Source: Phycisphaerae bacterium (GTDB taxonomy: Bacteria > Planctomycetota > Phycisphaerae > Phycisphaerales > SM1A02). Taken from it: a stretch of 32,717 bases of DNA. This document shows, piece by piece, positions 1 to 7,745 of this stretch (the first letter of the stretch is position 1; every line of letters starts with the position of its first letter). The notes under the pieces are model-generated. The model searched no databases and was not told the origin of the DNA. It worked only from the letters and a program-made list of their open reading frames with translations. Position numbers and translations under genes: made by a program. The stretch covers positions 1 through 32,717 of the forward strand of contig JABJDN010000048.1 of the NCBI GenBank assembly GCA_018665385.1, read 5' to 3'.

Positions 1-672
1 ATTGATGAAATCCATCGGCTTCCTGCTGCGGTAGAAGAATATATCTACCCCGCGATGGAAGATTGCAAAATTGACTTCACTCTTGATTCTGGTATGCACG
101 CCCGAGTTGTCACGTACGCTTTGCAACCTTTTACCCTTATTGGTGCAACAACACGAGCTGGACTTCTCACTGGAGCATTGCGCAGCAGATTCGGCATAGT
201 ACACAATATTCGTTTTTACGATTGCGATGAACTATCAGCCATTCTTCAACAAGCAAGTGCAAAGTTAGCGTTGCAAACTCCAAGCGAAGAAGCGTTCACT
301 AGAATTGCATCTCGTAGTCGAGGCACGCCACGAATCGCATTACGATTACTTCGCAGGGTTAGGGATTATGCCCAAATTAAGCACAACGGCGATATCAATA
401 TCTCAGTTGTAAATGCTGCACTCGAATTAGAAGGTATAGATGAAGCTGGGCTAGACACTCTTGACCGTGCGTATTTAGCAACCCTCTCTGGAGTGTACGA
501 AGGCGGTCCTGTTGGTGTTGAAGCGATAGCTGCAAGCCTGGGTGAAGATGCCGGCACTTTGCAAGACGTAGTTGAGCCGTATTTGCTTCAAGCAGGTATG
601 CTGGCTCGAACAAGGCAAGGTAGAAAAATTACATCTTCCGGTCTAAAACACCTTAATTTAAAGTCCAAATAA
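1..672 (+). CDS. ruvB: Holliday junction branch-migration ATPase RuvB, 3' part only
   Basis: RuvB is the AAA+ motor that drives Holliday-junction branch migration with RuvA. The reading frame is open from base 1, so the 5' half lies outside the window. The visible part begins in the Walker B motif (IDEIHR). Sensor 1 follows (LIGATTRAG), then the arginine-finger segment (LRSRFGIV), sensor 2 (SRGTPRIALRLLRRVRDYA) and the C-terminal winged-helix DNA-binding domain (LDTLDRAYLATL through YLLQAGMLARTRQGR). These match the family closely in order and spacing. About 223 residues are present, against about 330-350 for the whole protein. The stop is TAA at 670-672. Whether ruvA or ruvC lies upstream cannot be seen. 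Confidence 0.96.
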   Translation: MDEIHRLPAAVEEYIYPAMEDCKIDFTLDSGMHARVVTYALQPFTLIGATTRAGLLTGALRSRFGIVHNIRFYDCDELSAILQQASAKLALQTPSEEAFTRIASRSRGTPRIALRLLRRVRDYAQIKHNGDINISVVNAALELEGIDEAGLDTLDRAYLATLSGVYEGGPVGVEAIAASLGEDAGTLQDVVEPYLLQAGMLARTRQGRKITSSGLKHLNLKSK

Positions 673-719
673 CGATTTATCGGAAGATTTTCGATAGAAA
701 TCAAAAAAACTCGTTATTT
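667..719 (+). terminator. Possible weak terminator or structured 3' end after ruvB
   Basis: A 9-bp perfect inverted repeat, AAATAACGA (667-675) with TCGTTATTT (711-719), encloses a second stem (TTT-ATCG at 676-682 with CGAT-AG-AAA at 692-700). A short T run ends at 721. The structure straddles the ruvB stop codon. It is AT-rich and much of the T run lies inside the stem, so termination activity is uncertain. Confidence 0.35.
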
Positions 720-952
720 TTGGGATAATTACCCTTGGCAGGTACGTCAATTTCCTCAATGATACACTTGGTTGAGCGTGCAATGTAGCCCGCTCTAAAT
801 TGTTGCAAGGCCCACTATCATGTCTTAAGGCTTGCAAATTGAATTGGTAGTCCATTATTTTCTACCAAATTTTATAAAATGTTTATGGTTTTATGGAACC
901 CTAGACACTGTGTAAAGCGTATGTAATGACAACGCATGAAGGAAAAAAACAC
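720..952. other. Non-coding leader region before the large pseudopilin gene
   Basis: No convincing gene is seen here. The only structure noted is a 7-bp inverted repeat, TTGGTAG (844-850) with CTACCAA (862-868), with an 11-nt loop, followed by an AT-rich stretch (TTTATAAAAT at 871-880) that could hold a promoter -10 element. No well-spaced -35/-10 pair could be fixed. The ribosome binding site of the next gene (GAAGGA, about 938-943) lies at the end of this stretch. Confidence 0.4.
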
Positions 953-2164
953 ATGACAAACAAGAAACACATTCACGGTTTCACAATCGTAGAGCTATTA
1001 GTCGTTATTTCGATTATCGCTCTTCTCGTTGGTATTTTGGTACCAGCTGTTCAGAAAGCACGTGACAGCGCAAAAGTTACACAATCAAAATCAAATATGC
1101 ATCAAGTTATGATTGCATTGCAGACCTATGCTTCTGATCACAATGATCGAAACTTCACAACTGCACCAGATAACTTATCAAGTGGTAACCGCCAAGGAAT
1201 GGACATCGAAGCAGCAGTCGACGCTCTCGCAATCGCTAACACATACCCAATGGGTATTAAACTAGGCGAATACGATGGTAACGGGTACATCTACTTCATC
1301 GGTACACCAGATTGGTGTGGCGGCGAAACAGGTGGTATTGCTCCGTACTGTTTCCAGTCAGGTCTTACAACTAGTTCCACTGGTAAAGATGGCTACGGCG
1401 TTTGGCGTCACCCTAATGCTTTGCAATGTGCTGAATACATGGAAGGCAAGCCACTTCACGATGCATATTTCTCGCCCAAAGATGTAGTTCCACTAAAAGC
1501 AATCGAAGATTGCAAAGATAACTCTGGTTCTTACTGCCCAACTACAGCAATGTCTGATGTTCACACTGGCGCAACAGGAATCGTGACCTCAAACCTTCTT
1601 GCTATTCCTTCAAGTTATTGCATATCCCCTGCGTTAATGTACAACCCAGTTGTATACCAATACAATATTCTGGCTGCGCAACGACCAACTGACCCAATGG
1701 CATCACCTCGTGGCTTCCAACCTCCAACAATTTCACAAGCTAAATACCCTGCAAACAAGACATGGCTTATGGAGCACAACTGGCTACAAAACCTGAGTGC
1801 TAACGAATGCAGTCGGCGTCTTGTAGGCTCATGGTTCCTTCAAGGCGATGGTTGCTACGATGGTTGCGAACCAAGTCACTACAACGCACACCCAGACTCA
1901 GAACCAGTTTGCGTATTCGTTGACGGTACTGTTAAAACATACATGCTGAACGATTTCATGATTGATTCAGGTATCGCAGAAGCAGATATGGAACCATCAC
2001 AACGTACAGGTGGTCTTCAAATCACTAACCTAGGTAACTTCGGTTTCGACAGTGGTAGCCACGAAGGCTACTTTGCAGAAGCAAACGAAATTACAAACGT
2101 TCGATGGACTGGCCACACACACACCAAATTCGGTGCTCGTGGTCGCGATACGCTGTCCAAGTAA
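953..2164 (+). CDS. Large type II secretion / type IV-like pseudopilin with H-Xn-DG tail
   Basis: This is a prepilin-type protein, probably processed by a prepilin peptidase and assembled into a pseudopilus. The N-terminus has a short basic leader (MTNKKHIHG), cleavage after G, a mature FTIVELLVV start with Glu at +5, and a roughly 20-residue hydrophobic helix. At about 403 aa it is far longer than classical GspG (about 140 aa). It is cysteine-rich and ends with HPDSEPVCVFVDGTVK, which resembles the H-X9-DG signature of planctomycete and Lentisphaera pilin-like proteins but has one extra residue. An in-frame ATG at 926 was rejected as the start because GAAGGA sits 9 nt before 953 and the leader from 953 has the usual length. 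The gene stands alone, closed by a strong terminator, so it may be highly expressed as a major pseudopilin. The specific machine it belongs to is unknown. Confidence 0.88.
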   Translation: MTNKKHIHGFTIVELLVVISIIALLVGILVPAVQKARDSAKVTQSKSNMHQVMIALQTYASDHNDRNFTTAPDNLSSGNRQGMDIEAAVDALAIANTYPMGIKLGEYDGNGYIYFIGTPDWCGGETGGIAPYCFQSGLTTSSTGKDGYGVWRHPNALQCAEYMEGKPLHDAYFSPKDVVPLKAIEDCKDNSGSYCPTTAMSDVHTGATGIVTSNLLAIPSSYCISPALMYNPVVYQYNILAAQRPTDPMASPRGFQPPTISQAKYPANKTWLMEHNWLQNLSANECSRRLVGSWFLQGDGCYDGCEPSHYNAHPDSEPVCVFVDGTVKTYMLNDFMIDSGIAEADMEPSQRTGGLQITNLGNFGFDSGSHEGYFAEANEITNVRWTGHTHTKFGARGRDTLSK

Positions 2165-2201
2165 ATTGGCTCAGTAACATCGGATAAATTTTCCTTCATA
2201 G

Positions 2202-2234
2202 GGCGGCTACGCAAACGCGTAGCCGCCTTTTTTT
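2202..2234 (+). terminator. Strong rho-independent terminator after the pseudopilin gene
   Basis: A perfect 11-bp GC-rich stem, GGCGGCTACGC (2202-2212) with GCGTAGCCGCC (2217-2227), has an AAAC tetraloop and is followed at once by seven T residues (2228-2234). It lies 37 nt after the pseudopilin stop and separates that gene from the sulfur-metabolism operon. Confidence 0.95.
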
Positions 2235-2254
2235 ATTCAGAGTACACTGCACAA

Positions 2255-3649
2255 ATGCAAGAATTAACACACGAGCGCCTCGTCGTTGTCGACTCCGTTT
2301 TAGACTTAGTTGGCAACACACCAATATTGAAATTGAATGCCCTCGATACAGGAAAATGTGACCTGTTTCTAAAATTAGAGTCTCAAAATCCGGGGCAATC
2401 TATAAAAGATCGAATAGCAATAACTATGATTGAGAGGGCTGAAAAAGATGGTCTTCTGAAAGAAGGCGTACGTATCATCGAAGCCACTGCGGGCAACACT
2501 GGTATTGCACTTGCTCTTATAGCTTCTTTAAAAGGGTATGACATAACCGTTGTCGTTCCGGACAAAATGAGCGAGGGGAAAATCGCACATCTACGTGCAA
2601 TGGGAGCAGACGTGATAATGGCCAGAAGCGATGTCGCAAAAGGCGATCCTGAATATTATCAAGATGTTGCAGAAAGGCTCGCAACCGAAAACGGGTGGTT
2701 CTTTGTAAATCAATTTTCGAATGAAGCCAACGTTGAGGCGCACTACAACTCAACGGGTCCTGAAATTTGGCAACAGTTAGAAGGCAATGTTGATGCAGTC
2801 ATTATTGGAGTTGGGTCTGGCGGTACAATCACAGGAATTGGTCGGTACTTAAAAGAGCAAAATCCCAATATAGAAATTATTCTTGCCGACCCAGAAGGTT
2901 CTGTACTTGAACCTCTTGTCAACGAAGGTAAAACTATTACTGCGGGCTCATGGCTTGTTGAAGGTATCGGCGAAGATTTTGTTCCTCCAATCACAGACCT
3001 AGGCGTTGTTTCAAAAGCGTACTACGTAAGCGATAAAGAAGCATTTACGGTTGCACGTGAGTTGCTTAAGAAAGAAGGCATTCTCGCGGGTTCATCCACT
3101 GGTACTTTGCTGGCGACCGCACTGAAATGGTGCAACGAGCAAACCGAACCGAAACGAGTTGTCACTTTTGCGTGTGACCATGGTTCTAAATACCTCAACA
3201 AAATGTTTAACGATTACTGGATGCTCGACCAAGGATTTATCGATCGTGAAAATCATGGAGATCTTCGGGATTTGGTTGCACGTCGCCATTCCACAAAAGA
3301 AGATTTCACCCTTATTGAGTCGTTGCCTGTTATTCAGGCAATCAAAAACATGCGCTTATATGACATAAGCCAAATGGCTGTACTCGATAGTAACGGCAAA
3401 GTCGTAGGCATTCTTGACGAGAGTGACATTCTGCTCGCTGTAGTGAAAGACGCAAACAACTTCACTAAACCTGTAAGCGAATTTATGACCACCGAACTTT
3501 CAACAATATCTGCAGACTCTCCAATCGATGCCCTCATGCCACTTTTTGCAGAGGACAAAGTAGCAATCGTATTCGATGGCGACACCTATCTTGGATTGAT
3601 TACCAAAATTGATTTAATCACTCACTTAAGAAAGCAGTTAGCACGGTGA
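2255..3649 (+). CDS. Cystathionine beta-synthase-type PLP enzyme with C-terminal CBS domain pair
   Basis: This fold-type II PLP enzyme condenses serine (or O-acetylserine) with homocysteine to cystathionine, the first step of reverse transsulfuration. Residues 15-320 form the catalytic domain. They include LVGNTPILKL, the PLP lysine in SIKDR (K51), the substrate loop TAGNTG, the phosphate loop GVGSGGTITGIG, and VEGIGEDFVPP followed by KYLNKMFNDYWM, both typical of CBS enzymes. Residues about 340-460 form two CBS modules, which bind adenosyl ligands in relatives. There is no N-terminal heme-binding extension. The substrate loop reads TAGNTG where most CBS and cysteine synthases have TSGNTG. 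The GTG start of the next gene overlaps the stop by 4 nt, so the pair is co-transcribed. A cysteine synthase activity cannot be excluded. No clear Shine-Dalgarno site precedes 2255. Confidence 0.88.
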   Translation: MQELTHERLVVVDSVLDLVGNTPILKLNALDTGKCDLFLKLESQNPGQSIKDRIAITMIERAEKDGLLKEGVRIIEATAGNTGIALALIASLKGYDITVVVPDKMSEGKIAHLRAMGADVIMARSDVAKGDPEYYQDVAERLATENGWFFVNQFSNEANVEAHYNSTGPEIWQQLEGNVDAVIIGVGSGGTITGIGRYLKEQNPNIEIILADPEGSVLEPLVNEGKTITAGSWLVEGIGEDFVPPITDLGVVSKAYYVSDKEAFTVARELLKKEGILAGSSTGTLLATALKWCNEQTEPKRVVTFACDHGSKYLNKMFNDYWMLDQGFIDRENHGDLRDLVARRHSTKEDFTLIESLPVIQAIKNMRLYDISQMAVLDSNGKVVGILDESDILLAVVKDANNFTKPVSEFMTTELSTISADSPIDALMPLFAEDKVAIVFDGDTYLGLITKIDLITHLRKQLAR

Positions 3650-4842
3650 ATAAAAAAAACCAACACTTCGATTCCAAAGTTATTCACGCAGGGCAATCGG
3701 TTGAGCCAGTTACTGGCGCGGTCATGCCGCCAATTTTCTTAACTTCAACCTATGTACAAGAATCACCTGGTGTACATAAAGGCTTTGAATACACAAGAAG
3801 CCACAACCCGACAAGATACGCCTTAGAACGGTGTATAGCTCGCCTAGAGGGGTCTGAACTTACCGAGGAGCAAGATGCTTCCTACGGCGGTTTTGCGTTC
3901 TCCAGCGGCATGGCAGCAATCTCTACGACGCTCGACCTTCTCAACGCAGGTGACCACATCATTGCAATGGATGATTTGTATGGCGGCACGAATCGACTAT
4001 TCACCAAAGTAAAAGAGCGTTCTGCAGGATTGCAATTTTCATTTGTTGACCTAACAAATTTAAGCCTTCTTGAAAATGCGATTACCGATAAAACAAAATT
4101 GATCTGGATTGAAACGCCGACAAACCCAATGCTAAAACTTGTTGACCTTGAAGGCGTGGTCAACATCGCAAAGGATCGCGGAATACTCCTTGCTTGTGAT
4201 AATACATTCGCAACACCCGCTCTCCAGCACCCTCTTGATATGGGATTTGACATTGTTATGCACAGCGCAACTAAGTACCTTGCTGGGCACAGCGACGTTG
4301 TTGCTGGGATTCTTGTAACTGGAAATCCTGAACTTGCAGAGCGTATCCGCTTTGTTCACAATTCAGCAGGCCCAATCCTAAGCCCGTTCGATTCGTATTT
4401 GGTGCTACGTGGCATCAAAACGTTGTCACTCCGTATGCGAAGGCATTGCGAGAGCGCCAAGCGAATCGCTACATGGCTCAATACACAAGAGAGCGTAGAA
4501 CTAGTTATCTACCCTGGCCTATCCTCCCATCCCCAATTTGAAATTGCAGAGAAGCAAATGCAAATCGATGGAGAACTCGCAGGCGGTGGGATGATCACTT
4601 GCATCATTGCTGGTGGAATTGAAAAATCAAAATCATTCCTTGAAAAACTCGAAATATTCTCTCTTGCTGAATCACTTGGAGGCGTTGAATCGCTTGTCGA
4701 ACACCCTGCAATTATGACACATGCATCCGTTTCTCCTGAAAATCGTGCTGAACTTGGAATTGAAGACGGCCTAGTTCGCTTGAGCATCGGGATAGAAGAT
4801 TGCGGGGACCTTATTGCAGACCTTGAACAGGCGCTCGCGTAA
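3646..4842 (+). CDS. Cystathionine gamma-lyase / gamma-synthase (Cys/Met metabolism PLP enzyme)
   Basis: This fold-type I PLP enzyme of the Cys/Met metabolism family has 398 aa, a normal length. Motifs seen are PPIFLTSTYVQ, the FEYTRSHNPTR phosphate-contact segment, SSGMAAISTTL, the WIETPTNPML aspartate region, and the PLP lysine in HSATKYLAGHSD (K210). The start is GTG, overlapping the stop of the upstream beta-synthase by 4 nt (GTGA). With that partner, the likely job is cleavage of cystathionine to cysteine, ammonia and 2-oxobutyrate (reverse transsulfuration). Family members are hard to separate by sequence, so cystathionine gamma-synthase in methionine synthesis remains possible. The family call is firm, while the lyase reading is inferred from context. 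Confidence 0.9.
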   Translation: MNKKNQHFDSKVIHAGQSVEPVTGAVMPPIFLTSTYVQESPGVHKGFEYTRSHNPTRYALERCIARLEGSELTEEQDASYGGFAFSSGMAAISTTLDLLNAGDHIIAMDDLYGGTNRLFTKVKERSAGLQFSFVDLTNLSLLENAITDKTKLIWIETPTNPMLKLVDLEGVVNIAKDRGILLACDNTFATPALQHPLDMGFDIVMHSATKYLAGHSDVVAGILVTGNPELAERIRFVHNSAGPILSPFDSYLVLRGIKTLSLRMRRHCESAKRIATWLNTQESVELVIYPGLSSHPQFEIAEKQMQIDGELAGGGMITCIIAGGIEKSKSFLEKLEIFSLAESLGGVESLVEHPAIMTHASVSPENRAELGIEDGLVRLSIGIEDCGDLIADLEQALA

Positions 4843-4848
4843 CTTCGT

Positions 4849-6075
4849 ATGAATACTATCGAACTTCATTTCCATTTTGATATTCATGAACCAAGTTCGC
4901 TGGCTAGCGTCATCCAATCTGCAAATGAGGGCAGTGGCAAAGGCGATGAGCGTTGGAGAGCACTGTGGCAAGAGCCGATGCAAAGCGAACATATCAGCGA
5001 AATTTCATCGTTGGTCTCTTCGCTACAGCCATACAAAAACATATTAGTACTTGGTATTGGGGGGTCAGCTCTGGGTACAAAAGCACTCTATCACTCCTTG
5101 CGTGATGACGATTCAACTAATTTACTTGTCCTAGACAACATTGACCCCCACACATTCAATTCCACCGTACCGCACCTCTCTAACGATTCCCAAACTGTTG
5201 TTGTTGTTATCTCCAAATCTGGAGGAACAGCGGAAATTGGAGCACTGTTAATGGCAACACAGAAAGCATTACCAGATGCTTCGTACGTTGCAGTCACAGG
5301 TGAATCTGGCGAATTACAAAAATTTGCAAACGTAAATAATTGGCCTACCCTTCCGGTACCTGACGGAGTTGGTGGCAGGTTTAGCGTCCTTTCACCTGTA
5401 GGCTTGTTTCCACTCGCACTTTGCGGCATCGCAATTCAACCCCTACTTGAAGGTGCAAGAGAGATGGATGAACTTTGCCAAACAACAGAGAACAATCCAG
5501 CAGGCAATCTTGCAAATGCTCTCATTTCAGCAATGCACGAAGGTCACAATATCCAAGTCATGATGCCGTACTGCGATCGACTTGTAAAACTTGCTGAATG
5601 GTATGTCCAACTCTGGGCTGAATCGCTTGGGAAAATCACTTCTTCAGGAACGAGAGTCGGTCCATCGCCAATGACTGCTCTTGGAGCAACTGACCAACAC
5701 AGCATGCTGCAATTATGGCGAGAAGGCCCAGCCGATAAAGTTATTGGTTTTATTGAACTCCAAGAGACCGTGGACGTCCAACTTGGCGAAAAGCCTCTGA
5801 CAGATTCGCTCTCTTGGCTTTGCGGAACCTCAATGGCATCTCTGCTCAGCGCCCAACTACATGCCACAGAACAAGCCGTCCGCGAGGCAGGTCAAAAAAC
5901 TTGGTCCTTACATATGCAGAGCCTAAATGGGCATTCACTGGGGCAATTTATAGCACTTTGGCAAATTACCGTCGCAATCGCAGGCCGGCTAATAGATGTA
6001 AACCCTTATGACCAACCTGGCGTAGAACTTGGCAAGTTGCTCACAAAAAAAGCATATACAAATAAAAAACCATGA
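4849..6075 (+). CDS. pgi: Glucose-6-phosphate isomerase
   Basis: Pgi interconverts glucose-6-phosphate and fructose-6-phosphate in the cytoplasm. The sugar-phosphate isomerase signatures are clear: LGIGGSALGTKAL near the start, ISKSGGTAEIG, the first family signature GVGGRFSVLSPVGLFP, the catalytic region SSGTRVGPSPMTALGATDQHS, and the second signature NPYDQPGVELGK near the C-terminus. At 408 aa it matches the shorter bacterial form rather than the roughly 550-aa enterobacterial type. It begins 6 nt after the gamma-lyase stop, so it is probably transcribed with the two sulfur genes, although the functions are not obviously linked. It ends 42 nt before the convergent csrA. That gap contains only a 10-bp palindrome (6088-6097), not a convincing terminator. 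Confidence 0.95.
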   Translation: MNTIELHFHFDIHEPSSLASVIQSANEGSGKGDERWRALWQEPMQSEHISEISSLVSSLQPYKNILVLGIGGSALGTKALYHSLRDDDSTNLLVLDNIDPHTFNSTVPHLSNDSQTVVVVISKSGGTAEIGALLMATQKALPDASYVAVTGESGELQKFANVNNWPTLPVPDGVGGRFSVLSPVGLFPLALCGIAIQPLLEGAREMDELCQTTENNPAGNLANALISAMHEGHNIQVMMPYCDRLVKLAEWYVQLWAESLGKITSSGTRVGPSPMTALGATDQHSMLQLWREGPADKVIGFIELQETVDVQLGEKPLTDSLSWLCGTSMASLLSAQLHATEQAVREAGQKTWSLHMQSLNGHSLGQFIALWQITVAIAGRLIDVNPYDQPGVELGKLLTKKAYTNKKP

Positions 6076-6117
6076 CCAACAGGTCCCCGCATATGCGAAG
6101 CACTGTTTTTGAATATG

Positions 6118-6351
6118 TTAAAAACGGGCGATACGTGGCGGTGGAATTTCTTTTAAATCGTTTCGCTCAAACGAAGATGCGCCTTCGTTTTCTTTTTTAA
6201 TTGCGTCGTACACTTCTTTACGATGGACAGGTATTGAAGAAGGCGCTTTTATACCCACCCGTACCTTATCGCCTCTAATGTCAACGATTGTCAGTTCGAT
6301 GTCGTCACCAATCATTATAGTTTCGTCTTTATGGCGTGATAGCACTAGCAT
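6118..6351 (-). CDS. csrA: Carbon storage regulator CsrA (RNA-binding translational regulator)
   Basis: CsrA is a small homodimeric protein that binds GGA motifs in mRNA leaders and usually blocks translation. The protein has 77 aa and begins MLVLSRHKDETIMIGDDI. The RNA-contact residues L4, R6 and R44 (VHRKEVYDAI) are present. A longer reading from a TTG at 6369 was rejected: its extra codons contain the ribosome binding site itself (AGGAAGGA), well spaced before the ATG at 6351. The C-terminus (after about residue 55) is longer than in E. coli CsrA (61 aa) and ends PPPRIARF. It is the second gene of a fliW-csrA unit, with a 79-nt gap. In flagellated bacteria FliW sequesters CsrA, so the pair implies motility control. 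Confidence 0.97.
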   Translation of the reverse strand: MLVLSRHKDETIMIGDDIELTIVDIRGDKVRVGIKAPSSIPVHRKEVYDAIKKENEGASSFERNDLKEIPPPRIARF

Positions 6352-6430
6352 AGTAGAATCCTTCCTCAAGGTTGTTGCTAAAGTTGCAACTCTGCCGCCC
6401 TTCCCTGGGCAACATCATGTCAAAAATCAA

Positions 6431-6874
6431 TTAAGCAGTCAGTCGTTCCTGGGCTGTGAGCCTCACAATTTCATGCCGAGTAGTCCATCGTTTATCCGCA
6501 AGCACAAGTTGCATTGCTTGATGGTTCGCTAAATTTACAATAATAGGTCCTTGTAAATTTACAGTTAACGTTTGGTCGTATTTGTTCACAATGACAAATG
6601 TTTGTGCGGTTTCAAGAGTTGCCAGCTGCAAGTCATCCATCTGCTCTTTACGAACAGTCGCTTGGTAATCGGGAACCCATGTTGATGGATCCGTTACCAC
6701 AAATGCTAATTCTGATGCTTCAGTTGATTGCAACCAGAAGAACAGACCATCATTATCTGGTTGAAGTAACGCATATTGCGTATAACTAGAGAACCCGAGT
6801 AACCCAGAGGGAAACTCCAAAATTCTACTATCATCAACCTCGACTGTACCGAATCGAGTCGTTTGTACATTCAT
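6431..6874 (-). CDS. fliW: Flagellar assembly factor FliW (CsrA antagonist)
   Basis: FliW binds CsrA and flagellin. When flagellin is exported, FliW is freed, captures CsrA and relieves repression of flagellin mRNA. The 147-aa product has the usual length and landmarks: an N-terminal TTRFGTVEVDDSRILEFPSGLLGF, FFWLQSTEASELAFVVTDP, and the C-terminal TVNLQGPIIVN followed by NHQAMQLVL. AAGGA lies about 11 nt before the ATG, slightly farther than usual. csrA follows on the same strand. No flagellar structural genes are in the window, but this pair strongly suggests the organism makes flagella at some stage. Confidence 0.95.
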   Translation of the reverse strand: MNVQTTRFGTVEVDDSRILEFPSGLLGFSSYTQYALLQPDNDGLFFWLQSTEASELAFVVTDPSTWVPDYQATVRKEQMDDLQLATLETAQTFVIVNKYDQTLTVNLQGPIIVNLANHQAMQLVLADKRWTTRHEIVRLTAQERLTA

Positions 6875-7070
6875 TCTCTATGCAATCCTTGCTGGTTCTG
6901 TGAATCCTTCAGTGCCCCACTCCGTTAGTGGGTGACATCCTGTCCGAGATCTGTTCGGCTTGAACCACAAGACCGAATCAACCACATATCATTGTGGTCG
7001 TCTTGCCATCGGCAGTATTGAGCATGTTTCGATAATCTATGTTGGAAGTAAGCGATAAGTCCGGTAATAA
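6875..7070 (-). promoter_or_regulatory. Structured, GGA-rich leader upstream of fliW-csrA
   Basis: This 196-base gap has no credible gene. Read on the minus strand it holds three A-N-GGA motifs of the kind CsrA binds. One lies in the loop of a 6-bp hairpin (stem 6916-6921 with 6927-6932, loop AACGG with the closing A), and one is the AAGGA serving as the fliW ribosome binding site. There is also an ACAGGATGT (6935-6943). Farther upstream, 6968-7005 forms a longer two-part hairpin (CAAGAC/GTCTTG outside, ACCACA/TGTGGT inside). This would suit CsrA autoregulation, which is an inference. Part of the upstream hairpin could instead end the 7071-7745 gene. Confidence 0.4.
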
Positions 7071-7745
7071 CTAGCGGTTCATCAACATATAGATTGTAGT
7101 TCCAAGTGCAACTACACAAATCGTAAGTACTACTGCAAGAATTCGGATAGTTCTCCCATCCTGCTTATTCTTACGCTGCAAGGCATGGAATGGTGGTGAA
7201 CCTGTATTTTCTTCTGCATTCTTATTTTCAGACTCTTCGCGGGGTGGCAAGGTCAACGGCGTTGATTGTGTATCCAAAATAGATGAATCTGAGAGAAAAG
7301 AGGACATCCCCTCTACTTTTCCTTCGGAGGGTACAGTAAGGTCAACACCGAAATTGTTTCTATCTCTGTACGTGAGAAATGGTGTCTTGCATGCTCCACA
7401 ACTTCTATCTTGTGCTGCGACATGTTCCCCACAACTGTGGCAGCGACCGAGGATATGCGCGATACCAGGCACTCTGCGAGCGACTTTCCAAAGTTGTCTT
7501 GTCGTTGGACCGCGCAAGATTGTGTGCAATTCGACTTCGCCCCTTCGAGCAAGCTCTGCAAGATGGTCGTACGTCATTCCTGGTAAGAATGGCGATTTAG
7601 GGTCTCTGATAGACCAAGGGCCAATTGAGCCCTCTGCGTACAACAAGCCATCTGTATCAAGCGAATTATCGCATGATTTACATACTGAAGTTTCTTGTTG
7701 AGTCTCCCCACAAACTGGGCAGACGAGTATCCTTTGTTTAGCCAT
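7071..7745 (-). CDS. Membrane-anchored double zinc-ribbon protein with GYF_2-like domain
   Basis: The function is unknown. The 224-aa protein begins MAKQRILVCPVCG. It has an N-terminal zinc ribbon (CPVC...CKSC, about residues 9-27). A segment at about 40-95 resembles the GYF_2 fold (GPWSIRD, MTYDHLAELARRGEV, ILRGPTTRQLWKVA). A second ribbon follows (CHSCG...CGAC, about 100-124), then a low-complexity polar stretch. One C-terminal transmembrane helix (about 203-221, ILAVVLTICVVALGTTIYML) leaves the domains in the cytoplasm. Such ribbon plus GYF_2 plus membrane-anchor proteins are familiar in planctomycetes. The start was chosen at 7745 rather than in-frame ATGs at 7760 or 7772, because the ribbon normally lies near the N-terminus. 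Its ATG overlaps that of the divergent lipoprotein gene. It lies upstream of fliW-csrA on the same strand, but the 196-nt gap makes co-transcription uncertain. Confidence 0.75.
   Translation of the reverse strand: MAKQRILVCPVCGETQQETSVCKSCDNSLDTDGLLYAEGSIGPWSIRDPKSPFLPGMTYDHLAELARRGEVELHTILRGPTTRQLWKVARRVPGIAHILGRCHSCGEHVAAQDRSCGACKTPFLTYRDRNNFGVDLTVPSEGKVEGMSSFLSDSSILDTQSTPLTLPPREESENKNAEENTGSPPFHALQRKNKQDGRTIRILAVVLTICVVALGTTIYMLMNR

Noticed and set aside
3882..4253. 123-aa minus-strand reading frame inside the cystathionine gamma-lyase gene
   Set aside because: It is antisense to a well-conserved PLP enzyme, shows no motif, and is a shadow of that gene's codon use.
6088..6097. 10-bp palindrome CGCATATGCG between pgi and csrA as a terminator
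   Set aside because: The palindrome leaves only a 3-bp stem with a 4-nt loop and is not next to a T run, so no stable terminator forms.
6925..7119. 64-aa minus-strand reading frame upstream of fliW
   Set aside because: Its composition is unlike a protein, it has no ribosome site and it overlaps the leader hairpins and the end of the zinc-ribbon gene.
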